A stretch of 64,000 nucleotides of DNA, from positions 3,497 to 67,496 of the forward strand of contig CAKUUM010000007.1 in assembly GCA_934692905.1 (NCBI GenBank). The letters run 5' to 3'. This DNA is from an uncultured Bacteroidales bacterium. Its GTDB lineage: Bacteria; Bacteroidota; Bacteroidia; Bacteroidales; Paludibacteraceae. The notes under the pieces were generated by a model. The model had not been told where the DNA came from. It did no database searches and was given only the letters and a program-made list of their open reading frames with translations. A program made the translations under genes and the position numbers. Of this stretch, positions 44,631 through 52,791 are shown one piece after another; the first letter of the stretch is position 1; each line of letters opens with the position of its first letter.

Positions 44631-45395
44631 TTACTCCCAGTTGCCGGCGTTGTTGTTCGGGGCTTCTACGGAACCTACTTTCAGTCCGGGGTAGTGCTCC
44701 AACTTCTCCTCCTTGTCGATGAGGTTGACACGCTCCTGGTTGTCAAGGTCGTGGAGGTAGGTGTCGTAGTGCGCGCGAATCTCGAAGATAGGCACGCGGA
44801 TGCCCTGCGAAGTGGTGTAATTGTTGTTGGTCTCAACCTCGAACTTCACGTTGTCCGTATAGGGGATATAGATGATTTGCCCGATAGTAGCCTCGGTGTA
44901 CTGCCCTTTGTAGAGCGACTGAATCATGTTGGTGAGGATGGTGTCGCGGCGGAATCCCTGCAAGCCCTCGTGGATAACCTCTTTGTCGTTCTCCCAAACG
45001 TATTGATAGAGTTGGCTGAGGCTGTCGGGACCTTGGAAATTCATTTTGCGCTGTGCCTTGATGCGTGCGCGCTCCATGATTTTAGCCGCTTTGTTCTCGG
45101 TCATGCCGTCCTCGAGTTGCTTCTCGGAGAGGGAGCCCTCTTTGAGCACTTCCTTCTTGGGAGCGGTTTGGAGATATTGTACCAACGAGTCCAAGTCGGC
45201 GGTGAAATAGCCCTTGTCCAAACGGAACTGCGCCTCAGCCGTACGCAGGCTGATGAGGTTGTTGATAACCGCTTTCTCGCGAATAGCGCGCTGCTCCTCG
45301 AAGCGAATAGGGGTAACGACACTCATGATGCAGAGATATGCCATGAAAATCACGGCAATACCCAACAAAACTCGAATGATGATTTTAGACTTCAT
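44631..45395 (-). CDS. Hypothetical membrane-anchored protein
   Basis: A 254-residue protein of unknown function. One N-terminal membrane helix (about residues 5-25) is followed by a charged, helical region: EEQRAIREKAVINNLISLRT, then EAQFRLDKGYFTADLDSLVQ, which resembles the N-terminal helix and following strand of pseudopilin-like proteins. The rest contains YIPYTDNVKFEVET and VPIFEIRAHYDTYL. The pseudopilin resemblance is my inference. A TACTTTTG promoter box lies about 60 bp upstream; it is divergent from the RSH gene. Confidence 0.65.
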   Translation of the reverse strand: MKSKIIIRVLLGIAVIFMAYLCIMSVVTPIRFEEQRAIREKAVINNLISLRTAEAQFRLDKGYFTADLDSLVQYLQTAPKKEVLKEGSLSEKQLEDGMTENKAAKIMERARIKAQRKMNFQGPDSLSQLYQYVWENDKEVIHEGLQGFRRDTILTNMIQSLYKGQYTEATIGQIIYIPYTDNVKFEVETNNNYTTSQGIRVPIFEIRAHYDTYLHDLDNQERVNLIDKEEKLEHYPGLKVGSVEAPNNNAGNWE

Positions 45396-45454
45396 ATTAC
45401 GTATTATTATAAAATTCTGCTCCGACAGTTGCGCACAAGGCGCAAAAATCGCTG

Positions 45455-45462
45455 CAAAAGTA
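45455..45462 (-). promoter_or_regulatory. Promoter -7 box for the 44631-45395 gene
   Basis: The minus strand reads TACTTTTG (TAnnTTTG). Confidence 0.6.
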
Positions 45463-45494
45463 CAATTACTTTTTCATATATGCAAATAATTTCG

Positions 45495-45502
45495 TAATTT
45501 TG
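45495..45502 (+). promoter_or_regulatory. Promoter -7 box and start-site context for the second RSH gene
   Basis: TAATTTTG (TAnnTTTG) lies 21 bp upstream of ATG 45524, with AGGAGG just before that ATG. This rules out a start at 45500, inside the promoter. Confidence 0.75.
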
Positions 45503-45523
45503 CACGCGAAAAATAGGAGGAAA

Positions 45524-46966
45524 ATGGAGGACAGTAATCAAGTGCTATATCGCATATTGACAGAGCGATTGGAGTTACTCCGTCAGTTGGACAAGGAGGG
45601 CGATTCGGACCGGCGCCGGCACGTGGCGCGTGAGACGAGTGCGCTGCATGCGCCGTTAGCGCACCGGTTGGGCTTGTATGCGATAAAGACCGAGATGGAA
45701 GACCTGGCGCTGAAGTTTACCGATTACGACACCTATAAATATATAGCGCATGCGCTGAACGAGAAAAAAGCCCAGCGCGATGCCTATATTGCCGCGTTTA
45801 TCGCGCCATTGGAGAAGAAACTGGCGGACGAGGGCTTTACGTGCACCATCAAGGGGCGCCCGAAATCCATACACAGCATCTATCACAAGATGCAGGTGCA
45901 GCACTGCGATGTGGACAGGATATACGACCTGTTCGCCATCCGCATCATTCTGGACTCGCCGTTGGAGCGCGAGAAACAGGACTGCTGGCAGGTGTATTCG
46001 CTCATCACGGACATGTACAAACCCAACCCGAAACGGCTCCGCGACTGGCTGAGCGTGCCCAAGGAGAACGGCTACGAGAGCCTGCATACGACGGTGCTCG
46101 GACCCGAGGACAAGTGGGTGGAGGTGCAGATTCGCACGCGCCGCATGGACGAAGTGGCGGAGAAAGGTGTGGCGGCGCACTGGGCATACAAAGGGGTGGA
46201 CGGACACAGGCTGAACACCGACAAACAGAGTGTGTATGTATTCACGCCGACGGGCGACCTGAAAAGGCTGCCTACAGGGGCGACAGTGCTGGATTTTGCG
46301 TTTTCGGTGCATAGTGAGGTAGGGTGTCATTGTGTGGGCGGACGTATCCGTAATCAGAACGTCAGCATCCGTCAGCAGTTGCAGAACGGCGACCAAGTGG
46401 AGATACTGACTTCGCCCAACCAACACCCTTCGGCAGACTGGCTGAATGTGGTGGTTTCGACCCGTGCGAAGAACAAAATCCGGCAGTCGCTGAAGGAGGT
46501 GGAGTTCCGCAATGCCGCCGAGGGACGCGAGACATTGGAACGGCGGTTCAAGAACTGGAAACTGGAGTACGATGAGGGGCGTGTGTCGCGATTGGCAACC
46601 AAACTGGGGTACAAGGCGGTGAGCGACCTGTACCAGTCCATCGCACTCGGCAAGGAAGATGTGCTGAGAATCAAGGACATATACCAGAATCTCGATGCGC
46701 CTCACGAGACGATACAACATACTGCGCCGACCTACCAGCCTACGCCACAGGAGGCATTGGCACTGGAGGTGGACGTGAATGTGAAGAATGTGGACTACAA
46801 CCTCGCAAAGTGCTGTAATCCAGTGCCTTGCGATCCGATATTCGGTTTCGTGAGCATCACCAAAGGCATACGTATCCACCGCTGCGACTGCCCGAATGCG
46901 GAGCACATGCGCGAGCGGTATCCGTACCGCGTTATCCCTGCGCGGTGGGCGAAAAAAGAGAAATGA
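45524..46966 (+). CDS. relA: (p)ppGpp synthetase (RelA-type), lacking the HD hydrolase domain
   Basis: A 480-residue RSH protein. The synthetase domain is complete: APLAHRLGLYAIKTEMEDL near residue 45, GRPKSIHSIYHKM near 118, YDLFAIRIILDSP near 140 and GYESLHTTVLGP near 190. TGS follows (VFTPTGDLKRLPTGATVLDF near 240). The C-terminal zinc-finger-like domain retains LAKCCNPVPCD and HRCDCPN. The HD domain is missing except for a degenerate last helix (VLYRILTERLELLRQL, where ADRLHNMR is usual), and there is no ACT domain. It should make but not hydrolyse (p)ppGpp. The stop overlaps recR (ATGA). Confidence 0.9.
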   Translation: MEDSNQVLYRILTERLELLRQLDKEGDSDRRRHVARETSALHAPLAHRLGLYAIKTEMEDLALKFTDYDTYKYIAHALNEKKAQRDAYIAAFIAPLEKKLADEGFTCTIKGRPKSIHSIYHKMQVQHCDVDRIYDLFAIRIILDSPLEREKQDCWQVYSLITDMYKPNPKRLRDWLSVPKENGYESLHTTVLGPEDKWVEVQIRTRRMDEVAEKGVAAHWAYKGVDGHRLNTDKQSVYVFTPTGDLKRLPTGATVLDFAFSVHSEVGCHCVGGRIRNQNVSIRQQLQNGDQVEILTSPNQHPSADWLNVVVSTRAKNKIRQSLKEVEFRNAAEGRETLERRFKNWKLEYDEGRVSRLATKLGYKAVSDLYQSIALGKEDVLRIKDIYQNLDAPHETIQHTAPTYQPTPQEALALEVDVNVKNVDYNLAKCCNPVPCDPIFGFVSITKGIRIHRCDCPNAEHMRERYPYRVIPARWAKKEK

Positions 46967-47589
46967 TGGACAACAACTACCCATCGATACTGCTCGGAAA
47001 CGCGGTCAATCAGTTTGCTTCGCTGCCCGGAGTAGGGCGCAAGACAGCATTGCGGCTGGTGCTGCACCTGTTGCGGCAGCCTGACAAGGACGTGGAGGCG
47101 TTTGCGGGTGCACTTACCACACTGAAACATGATGTGCACTACTGCCGCGTGTGCCATACCATCTCCGACCAGGAGGTGTGCCCGATTTGCCAGTCACATT
47201 CGCGTGACCGGCAGACGATTTGCGTGGTGGAGAACGTGCAGGACGTGATGTCGATTGAGAATACGGGGCAGTATCACGGTCTGTACCACGTGCTGGGCGG
47301 TGTGATTTCGCCTATGGACGGGGTGGGACCGTCGGATTTGGAGATAGACAGCCTTGTGGCGCGCATTGCCCCCGAGGAGGTGAAAGAGGTGATTCTGGCG
47401 TTGCCGACCACCATGGAGGGCGACACAACCAACTTCTACATCTACCGCCGACTGCAGAACAGTGTGGCGGATAACGGGCTGCGAATCAGTCAGATAGCGC
47501 GTGGTGTGGCAGTCGGGAACGAGTTGGAGTATACGGATGAGATTACTCTCGGGCGGTCCATCGTCAACCGAATAGAATTCAAAGCATAA
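46963..47589 (+). CDS. recR: Recombination protein RecR
   Basis: A 208-residue protein of the RecFOR pathway, loading RecA at gaps. The helix-hairpin-helix FASLPGVGRKTALRL is near residue 20. The four-cysteine zinc finger is CRVCHTISDQEVCPIC near 60, and the Toprim domain begins ICVVENVQDVMSIE near 83. The start at 46963 overlaps the relA stop; ATG 46966 is equally possible. Confidence 0.95.
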   Translation: MMDNNYPSILLGNAVNQFASLPGVGRKTALRLVLHLLRQPDKDVEAFAGALTTLKHDVHYCRVCHTISDQEVCPICQSHSRDRQTICVVENVQDVMSIENTGQYHGLYHVLGGVISPMDGVGPSDLEIDSLVARIAPEEVKEVILALPTTMEGDTTNFYIYRRLQNSVADNGLRISQIARGVAVGNELEYTDEITLGRSIVNRIEFKA

Positions 47590-47608
47590 TAACTTAATAA
47601 CCAACACA

Positions 47609-48076
47609 ATGAAAGAAAAGATTATCCGTTCGCTGAATTGGTACTATTACGGCATTCTGGTGCTGACTTTGCTGGTCGGTACGCTGTGTTATTTCTTGAT
47701 AATGAAAGGGTTAGTAGCCCCCATCGACCGTATGTCCACGCTTGGCAAGGTGCTGCAATACGCGGTGATAATCGACGCGCTGTGCACCATCCCCTTGGGG
47801 CTGTATATGGGCAAACGCAAGTGTCAGTACCTGAGTACGCTGACGGACGACAACAACGAGAAATGGCAGGGCTACAAACAGATGGCTACTGAACGTATCT
47901 TGTTGGTTAGCAATAGTATGGTGGTCGGTATTGCCGCGTTTTACCTGATGAGTTGCTACCAGTCGATGCTGTGGATAACCGCTGTGGCTGCCATCGGCTG
48001 GATATTCACCAAACCGACTGTGCGCAAGATGGAACTGGAGTTGCAGCCGCAAGATAACAATGCGGAAACGTACTAA
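47609..48076 (+). CDS. Hypothetical four-helix membrane protein
   Basis: A 155-residue protein with predicted membrane helices near residues 12-32, 45-65, 92-112 and 115-132, and a hydrophilic C-terminus. No named family is recognised. It lies 19 bp after recR and 35 bp before the HAD gene, so it is probably part of the relA-recR transcript. Function unknown. Confidence 0.7.
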   Translation: MKEKIIRSLNWYYYGILVLTLLVGTLCYFLIMKGLVAPIDRMSTLGKVLQYAVIIDALCTIPLGLYMGKRKCQYLSTLTDDNNEKWQGYKQMATERILLVSNSMVVGIAAFYLMSCYQSMLWITAVAAIGWIFTKPTVRKMELELQPQDNNAETY

Positions 48077-48111
48077 AATCGTACATCGTAAATTCGTAAA
48101 TCGTACATCTT

Positions 48112-48531
48112 ATGACTATAGCAGTAGATTTTGACGGAACAATCGTCACCCATGAATACCCGAATATCGGCAAGCCCATCCCGTTTGCCATTGAGACGCT
48201 GAAGAAATTGCAGCAGGAGGACCACCACCAACTCATTCTGTGGAGTTGCCGCGAGGGGCGTCTGCTGCAGGAGGCTGTGGACTACTGTGCCGCCCGCGGA
48301 TTGGAGTTCTATGCCGTTAACAGCAATTTTCCCGAGGAGACATCGGAGATTGTCCGCGCAAGGAAGTTGGAAGCGGACCTGTTTATTGACGACCGCAACT
48401 TGGGGGGCATACCCGATTGGGGCATTATCTACCAGATGATTCACAGCGGAAGTCCGTTCAAACCCGCTACGTGTGGTACCTCAGAACCGCAAAAGAGGCA
48501 GAAGGGCGGTTTTCTGGGATTGTTCAAATAG
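48112..48531 (+). CDS. Small HAD-like hydrolase
   Basis: A 139-residue protein with HAD motif I IAVDFDGTIV at the N-terminus and a late acidic motif LFIDDRNLGG near residue 93. LILWSCREG near 43 could be motif II. It is short and capless, similar to structural-genomics HAD proteins of Bacteroides with no known substrate. The C-terminal 25 residues are Lys- and Gly-rich. Confidence 0.78.
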   Translation: MTIAVDFDGTIVTHEYPNIGKPIPFAIETLKKLQQEDHHQLILWSCREGRLLQEAVDYCAARGLEFYAVNSNFPEETSEIVRARKLEADLFIDDRNLGGIPDWGIIYQMIHSGSPFKPATCGTSEPQKRQKGGFLGLFK

Positions 48532-48543
48532 CATGATTCGTGC

Positions 48544-49059
48544 ATGATTCGTTTGCGCAAATTGGAGCCGTCGGACCTCCCGTTTTTGTATCAATGGGAG
48601 AATGATTCGTCTGCATGGGCGGATTCGGATACGCATAACCCTTTGTCCCGCAGTGACTTGCGCGCGTATATCGAGTCCACAACGGGTGATATCTACCGTG
48701 ACGGGCAGTTGCGCCTAATCATCTGCGAGGACAGTCCTTCTGCAGGCTGCAAAGAAGACACAACATCCGTTACTTTAGGTTGTATAGACCTCTTTGACTT
48801 GGATGCCCGCAACCGCAAGGCGGCTATCGGATTGTACGTTGCTCGCGAAGCCCGCGGACGCGGGGTAGGGCATGAGGCTGTGCGCCAATTGCTGTGCTAT
48901 GCCTTTGATTATCTGCAACTAAGAATGGTGTATGCCGTTATCGGTGTCCATAATATCTCCTGTACGCATGTGTATAAAGACTTGGGGTTTGTTCCGTCAG
49001 CCGCGCTGAAAGCATGGACGTTGGAGGGTGATGCCGTCGTTTGGCAGAAGTGCAATTAA
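48544..49059 (+). CDS. GNAT family N-acetyltransferase
   Basis: A 171-residue acetyltransferase of the RimJ/RimL-like group. The acetyl-CoA pyrophosphate loop is YVAREARGRGVGHEAVRQLL near residue 99. The N-terminal IRLRKLEPSDLPFLYQWEND is characteristic of this group. It may acetylate an amine on a small molecule or a protein N-terminus; the substrate is unknown. It is 12 bp after the HAD gene. Confidence 0.85.
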   Translation: MIRLRKLEPSDLPFLYQWENDSSAWADSDTHNPLSRSDLRAYIESTTGDIYRDGQLRLIICEDSPSAGCKEDTTSVTLGCIDLFDLDARNRKAAIGLYVAREARGRGVGHEAVRQLLCYAFDYLQLRMVYAVIGVHNISCTHVYKDLGFVPSAALKAWTLEGDAVVWQKCN

Positions 49060-49125
49060 GGTGCAATATACTACCCAAAAGTAGTGATTTGTTGTCCATC
49101 GTTTGTGCATATATACGGAAAGCAG

Positions 49126-49133
49126 TATTTTTG
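49126..49133 (+). promoter_or_regulatory. Promoter -7 box for the metal ATPase
   Basis: TATTTTTG (TAnnTTTG), about 45 bp upstream of the start codon and overlapping a tandem repeat. Confidence 0.6.
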
Positions 49134-49171
49134 TATTCTCGAAACCCAACTTTGTATTCTCAAAAACCAAC
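49130..49171 (+). repeat. Two tandem 21-bp repeats in the ATPase leader (possible operator)
   Basis: Positions 49130-49150 and 49151-49171 are 19 of 21 identical (TTTGTATTCTC, then GAAACCCAAC or AAAAACCAAC). They start at the end of the promoter box and end 6 bp before the ATG, a natural position for a metal-responsive repressor. Confidence 0.6.
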
Positions 49172-49177
49172 GGATAT

Positions 49178-51088
49178 ATGAGCAATATACTTACTTCGGA
49201 GGCACGCAACATCCTTGTAAAGATTGCCGTAGCGGCAGTTTTGCTGGCGATTGCCGTTATTATCGAGCACACATGCCACTTCGCACTATGGCAACTGCTC
49301 CTTATATATATGGTGCCTTATCTGGTGGTGGGTTTTGACACTCTTCGTGAAGCAGCGGAGAACATTGCCCACGGCGAAGTCTTTGACGAGGATTTTCTGA
49401 TGTCCATTGCCACACTGGGTGCGTTGGGCATCGGTTTTCTGCCGGGTGCTGAGAACCAGTTTCCGGAGGCGGTGTTTGTGATGCTGTTCTTCCAAGTGGG
49501 TGAACTGTTTGAGACTATAGCAGAGGGTCGCAGCCGGAAAAGCATCTCGCAACTGATGGACATCCGTCCTGATACCGCGCATGTGGAGCGTGATGGTCAG
49601 TTGGTGACCGTCAACCCCGATGATGTGCGTGTGGGCGAGATTGTGGTGGTGAAACCCGGCGAGCGCGTGCCTATGGACGGTGTAGTGGTTGAAGGTGATT
49701 CCAGTCTTGATACAGTGGCTCTTACGGGTGAGAGTGTGCCCCGTTCCATTCATACAGCGGATAGCATCATATCGGGCTGTATCAACCTGACGGGTCTTCT
49801 GCGTGTGCGTGTGACGAAGGCAGCGGGCGAGTCCACGGCAGCCAAGATACTGGCATTGGTGGAGAATGCGGGCGAAAACAAGTCCAAAAGCGAGAACTTT
49901 GTTACCCGTTTTGCCCGTGTATATACGCCTATAGTTGTGTTTGCGGCTGTTGCTTTGGCGTTTATCCCTCCCGTTTTTTCCGCGGGTTCCTATGTGAATG
50001 CGCTGCCCGTGTGGCTTTACCGCGCGCTGACTTTCTTGGTGGTATCGTGCCCGTGCGCGCTGGTAATATCGGTTCCATTATCATTCTTCGGAGGTATCGG
50101 CGGTGCGTCCAAACAGGGTATATTGATAAAAGGTGCCAACTATCTGGAGGCCTTGTGCAAACTGGATATTGCTGTTTTTGACAAGACGGGGACCTTGACG
50201 AAGGGAGTGTTTGCCGTGAATCTGGTGCATCCTCACGATATCAGCGAGACGGAACTGCTGCATATGGCAGCGCATGTGGAGCGCTTCAGCAACCACCCTA
50301 TAGCCATTTCGCTTCGCAACGCCTATCCCAACGAGGCGACGGATGACTGCAAGGTGGAGGATGTGCGTGAAATCACGGGCGAAGGCATTCGTGCGCGCGT
50401 CAACGGACGCGAGGTGTGCGTAGGCAACGGGAAACTGATGACCACTATCGGTGCGGACTGGCACGAGTGCAGCCAACAGGCACAAGGCACGGTGATCCAT
50501 GTAGCCATAGACGGCAAGTATGTGGGGCATATTGTGATTTCGGACCGCATCAAAGACGATTCTGCAGAGGCTATAGCCGCACTCAAGAAGGCGGGTGTGA
50601 GACGTACGGTGATGCTGACGGGTGACCACAATGCCGTAGGGGAGTTTGTAGCCAAAGCGGTAGGTTTGGACGAGTATCATGCGGAACTGATGCCTGCGGA
50701 CAAGGTAGCACAGGTGGAGCGTTTGCTGTGTGAAAAAGAACGCGGCAAGACGCTTGCTTTCGTGGGTGACGGTATCAACGACGCTCCGGTGCTGGCGCGT
50801 GCAGACATCGGCATAGCGATGGGCGGCTTGGGTTCGGATGCCGCGATCGAGGCGGCAGATGTGGTACTGATGGACGACAAACCGTCGAAGATAGCGACGG
50901 GCATCCTTATCGCGAAGAAAACGCTTCGTATTGCCCACGAGAACGTGTATTTCTCCATAGGAATCAAGGTAGCCGTGCTTATCCTCGCGACCTTCGGCAT
51001 CGCCAATATGTGGATGGCCGTGTTTGCCGATGTGGGTGTGACGGTCCTGGCTGTGCTCAACGCCATGCGGACACTATACAATGCGTAA
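49178..51088 (+). CDS. P1B-type heavy-metal ATPase (Zn/Cd/Pb type)
   Basis: A 636-residue metal-exporting ATPase in the inner membrane. The actuator motif ALTGESVPRS is near residue 187. The membrane metal site SCPCALVISVP is near 292, phosphorylation DKTGTLTKG near 337 and hinge GDGINDAPVL near 527. The CPC motif with flanking residues fits the zinc, cadmium and lead group (ZntA/CadA). No N-terminal HMA domain is present. I start at 49178 (MSNILTS) because the upstream in-frame codons lie within the promoter. Confidence 0.9.
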   Translation: MSNILTSEARNILVKIAVAAVLLAIAVIIEHTCHFALWQLLLIYMVPYLVVGFDTLREAAENIAHGEVFDEDFLMSIATLGALGIGFLPGAENQFPEAVFVMLFFQVGELFETIAEGRSRKSISQLMDIRPDTAHVERDGQLVTVNPDDVRVGEIVVVKPGERVPMDGVVVEGDSSLDTVALTGESVPRSIHTADSIISGCINLTGLLRVRVTKAAGESTAAKILALVENAGENKSKSENFVTRFARVYTPIVVFAAVALAFIPPVFSAGSYVNALPVWLYRALTFLVVSCPCALVISVPLSFFGGIGGASKQGILIKGANYLEALCKLDIAVFDKTGTLTKGVFAVNLVHPHDISETELLHMAAHVERFSNHPIAISLRNAYPNEATDDCKVEDVREITGEGIRARVNGREVCVGNGKLMTTIGADWHECSQQAQGTVIHVAIDGKYVGHIVISDRIKDDSAEAIAALKKAGVRRTVMLTGDHNAVGEFVAKAVGLDEYHAELMPADKVAQVERLLCEKERGKTLAFVGDGINDAPVLARADIGIAMGGLGSDAAIEAADVVLMDDKPSKIATGILIAKKTLRIAHENVYFSIGIKVAVLILATFGIANMWMAVFADVGVTVLAVLNAMRTLYNA

Positions 51089-51116
51089 TGCATAATGCGC
51101 AATGCATAATGCGCGA
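51083..51116 (+). repeat. 7-bp tandem array at the end of the ATPase gene
   Basis: Five contiguous 7-mers: AATGCGT, AATGCAT, AATGCGC, AATGCAT, AATGCGC. The first overlaps the ATPase stop codon. A similar run lies at about 51437-51471. Confidence 0.65.
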
Positions 51117-51121
51117 CGGAC

Positions 51122-51149
51122 TTCAAAACTTCAGAACTTCAGTTTTGAA
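51122..51149 (+). repeat. 9-10-9 hairpin, left copy flanking the island
   Basis: TTCAAAACT and AGTTTTGAA pair perfectly around loop TCAGAACTTC. The right copy at 54938-54965 has identical arms and an 8 of 10 identical loop. A diverged inverted relative lies at 51312-51340. Confidence 0.7.
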
Positions 51150-51252
51150 AGTATGTTCGGTTGTGCAGTGAGGGGAGGGATGACGCATTAATCTATTGAT
51201 TGTTAATACATTATAAATATATAGTATATCCTGTATATACTATATTATATAC

Positions 51253-51279
51253 AAAAAGCATATATTTTATATGCTTTTT
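51253..51279 (+). terminator. Terminator-like hairpin downstream of the metal ATPase
   Basis: AAAAAGCATAT pairs with ATATGCTTTTT around ATTTT, ending in a T-run. It lies about 165 bp after the ATPase stop. Confidence 0.6.
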
Positions 51280-51579
51280 TGTTGTTTTATGCTCTTTTGT
51301 GACAGGCGGGAATTTGAAACTGAAGTTTTGAAGTAATGAAGTGAAAAAGGCAGTGCTGAAACATTCAGTCCGTATTTCCGCCATTGCGATTTGCACAATC
51401 ACCCGAGATGGTATCGGCAAGGACACGGCAAGATACAATGCGTAATGCACAATGCGCAATTTGTAATGTGTGCCTTAAAGAGATCAATATTCGCATTTAT
51501 TTTGTTTTTGGTATAATCGCGCGCGCGTGCGCACGTTCCCATTATTTATAATAGATTGCGTGTGTTGTTTTTGATAACC

Positions 51580-51655
51580 TTATGCTTCACGTCACACAAA
51601 CAGCAAATCCATTCAGTTTGTACCAAACTGACCGTCCGCGTTCCCCAGCAGCAAA
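51580..51655 (+). repeat. Hairpin repeat element, copy 3
   Basis: TTATGCTTCACGTC is followed by CAGTTTG-TAC-CAAACTG (51614-51630) and ACCGTCCGCGTTCCCC. Compared with 3464-3480, the second stem pair is A-T instead of G-C, a compensatory change. The second hairpin is reduced. Confidence 0.65.
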
Positions 51656-51679
51656 CACTAATGAGGTGTGTATGTTTTG

Positions 51680-52009
51680 TTTTGATCAAACTTCTTTTCA
51701 CTTAGATTTGGAAAATACTTGCATGTTTTAACCGATAATTTTTGCTACTTTGTGTGCAAAACTTCTATTGATCAAAAAAAAGTTTGTTGTTTTGCGCGTA
51801 TGTTATGTCCTTGTTGTTGGCTGTATATTGCTACAAATCAGCGTGTTGTGTTATTGCGTGATTTTTTCTGTGTTTTTTGCATTTTTTCTATTGAAAAAAG
51901 TGAATTTTTTTTGTATAATTACTGCAGAAAACAAAACTTGATATTATTTATATATATATAAAGAAATAAAATGAGATATTGTGCTATATTTGAGATTTTT
52001 GATCAAAAA
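51680..52009 (+). promoter_or_regulatory. Three TTGATCAA palindromes (possible operator cluster)
   Basis: TTTTGATCAAA at 51680-51690, TTGATCAAAA at 51768-51777, and TTTTTGATCAAAAA at 51996-52009, all within the A+T-rich region upstream of the DUF3127 gene. A regulator or initiator binding role is inferred only. Confidence 0.4.
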
Positions 52010-52146
52010 CGTTTCGCGTCACTTAACATTGTAATAAAAAGAAAAAATAAGAAAAAATAGAAAGAAAACAAAAAAAGACTTGAAAATCGAGAATAAAAAT
52101 GTATAATTACTCATGTAAAAATAAAAAACAAAAATATAGTGTAAAA

Positions 52147-52464
52147 ATGGAAGATAGAATTTTGAATCGCAACAGCCTGTTAGGCGTGATAGACGCGGTA
52201 GGCGATGTGCAAATGCACGAGAGTCAGATGGGAGGCCTTCCTTTCGTGACGAGAAAAATAAAGATGACCACTCAGGAGGAGTACGCGCAGTCAGCGTATC
52301 TGACGATCCGTGGCGATTTGGCGCTAAACTTCGGTTACAAGGAGGGTGACAAGGTTCAGGCGTGGTACAACCTGAAGGCCTTCACGACGCAAAACGGCGG
52401 TTGCGGTAATTGCCTGAACTGCTGGCAAATGAGAAGAGTGGAGGGATTAGAGATTAGGGAATAG
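52147..52464 (+). CDS. DUF3127-like (OB-fold, ssDNA-binding-like) protein
   Basis: About 105 residues. The pattern LRGVIDAVGDVQ-like start, FVTRKIKMTTQEEYAQSAYL, then LALNFGYKEGDKVQAWYNLK fits DUF3127, a Bacteroidetes family related to single-stranded-DNA-binding OB folds. Odd here is a C-x2-C-x2-C cluster (CGNCLNCW) near residue 88, where homologs usually have an aromatic loop; it might bind metal. I start at 52147 because the 16 residues upstream are Lys- and Asn-rich filler from the A+T-rich leader. It is followed by the primase-helicase genes, suggesting a replication module. Confidence 0.65.
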   Translation: MEDRILNRNSLLGVIDAVGDVQMHESQMGGLPFVTRKIKMTTQEEYAQSAYLTIRGDLALNFGYKEGDKVQAWYNLKAFTTQNGGCGNCLNCWQMRRVEGLEIRE

Positions 52465-52524
52465 AGAAGGCGGCGATGATATCGCCTGATTATAAATAAT
52501 AAATAATATAAAAATATAAAAACA

Positions 52525-52791
52525 ATGAAAAAATTAATTGATTCAATGACTGAAAAAATACAGTCGGAACTTCGCCAAGAAGAGGGCGAGGTAAACGGTG
52601 GCAGCAATGCAACCACAGTAAATAACGCAGAGATACGGGAGGCATTGAAAAAGTACGTCATGGAAGACGGCAGAGTGATGCGCTATATGTGGTCAAAAGA
52701 CCAGTACAGCAAACCAGAGCCATTGACATGGGAGAAATTTGAAGAGATAATGCTCGATCCTGCCGTACAGCAAGTGTGCGACGATCTGTAA
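52525..52791 (+). CDS. Small protein, probable detached N-terminus of the VirE_N/DUF3987 protein
   Basis: An 88-residue open frame (MKKLIDSMTEKIQSELRQEE, then IREALKKYVMEDGRVMRYMW and LTWEKFEEIMLDPAVQQVCD) ending at TAA 52789-52791. It has no recognised family by itself. Past the stop the same frame continues with LAKDKNPTGGADYESEK, and a -1 shift near 52842 joins it to the following gene. In VirE_N proteins of Bacteroidales a comparable stretch precedes the 'LP...G' and 'DID' motifs, so this is probably the lost N-terminus. A separate functional small protein cannot be excluded. Confidence 0.5.
   Translation: MKKLIDSMTEKIQSELRQEEGEVNGGSNATTVNNAEIREALKKYVMEDGRVMRYMWSKDQYSKPEPLTWEKFEEIMLDPAVQQVCDDL

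Larger units (their letters stand above)
51151..52146 (+). other. Non-coding A+T-rich region before the replication-type genes
   Basis: No gene is supported in this stretch. It holds a palindrome at 51217-51245 (ATATAGTATA and TATACTATAT), a terminator-like hairpin at 51253-51279, an alternating GC tract at 51518-51535, a hairpin repeat element at 51580-51655, and three TTGATCAA palindromes between 51680 and 52009. The last 450 bases are extremely A+T-rich. It could hold promoters or an origin-like sequence, but no function is shown. Confidence 0.6.

Noticed and set aside
51719..51961. Short hydrophobic frames in the A+T-rich region
   Set aside because: Rich in Phe, Leu and Lys as expected from the base composition; overlapping frames look equally open and no ribosome-binding or family signal is seen.
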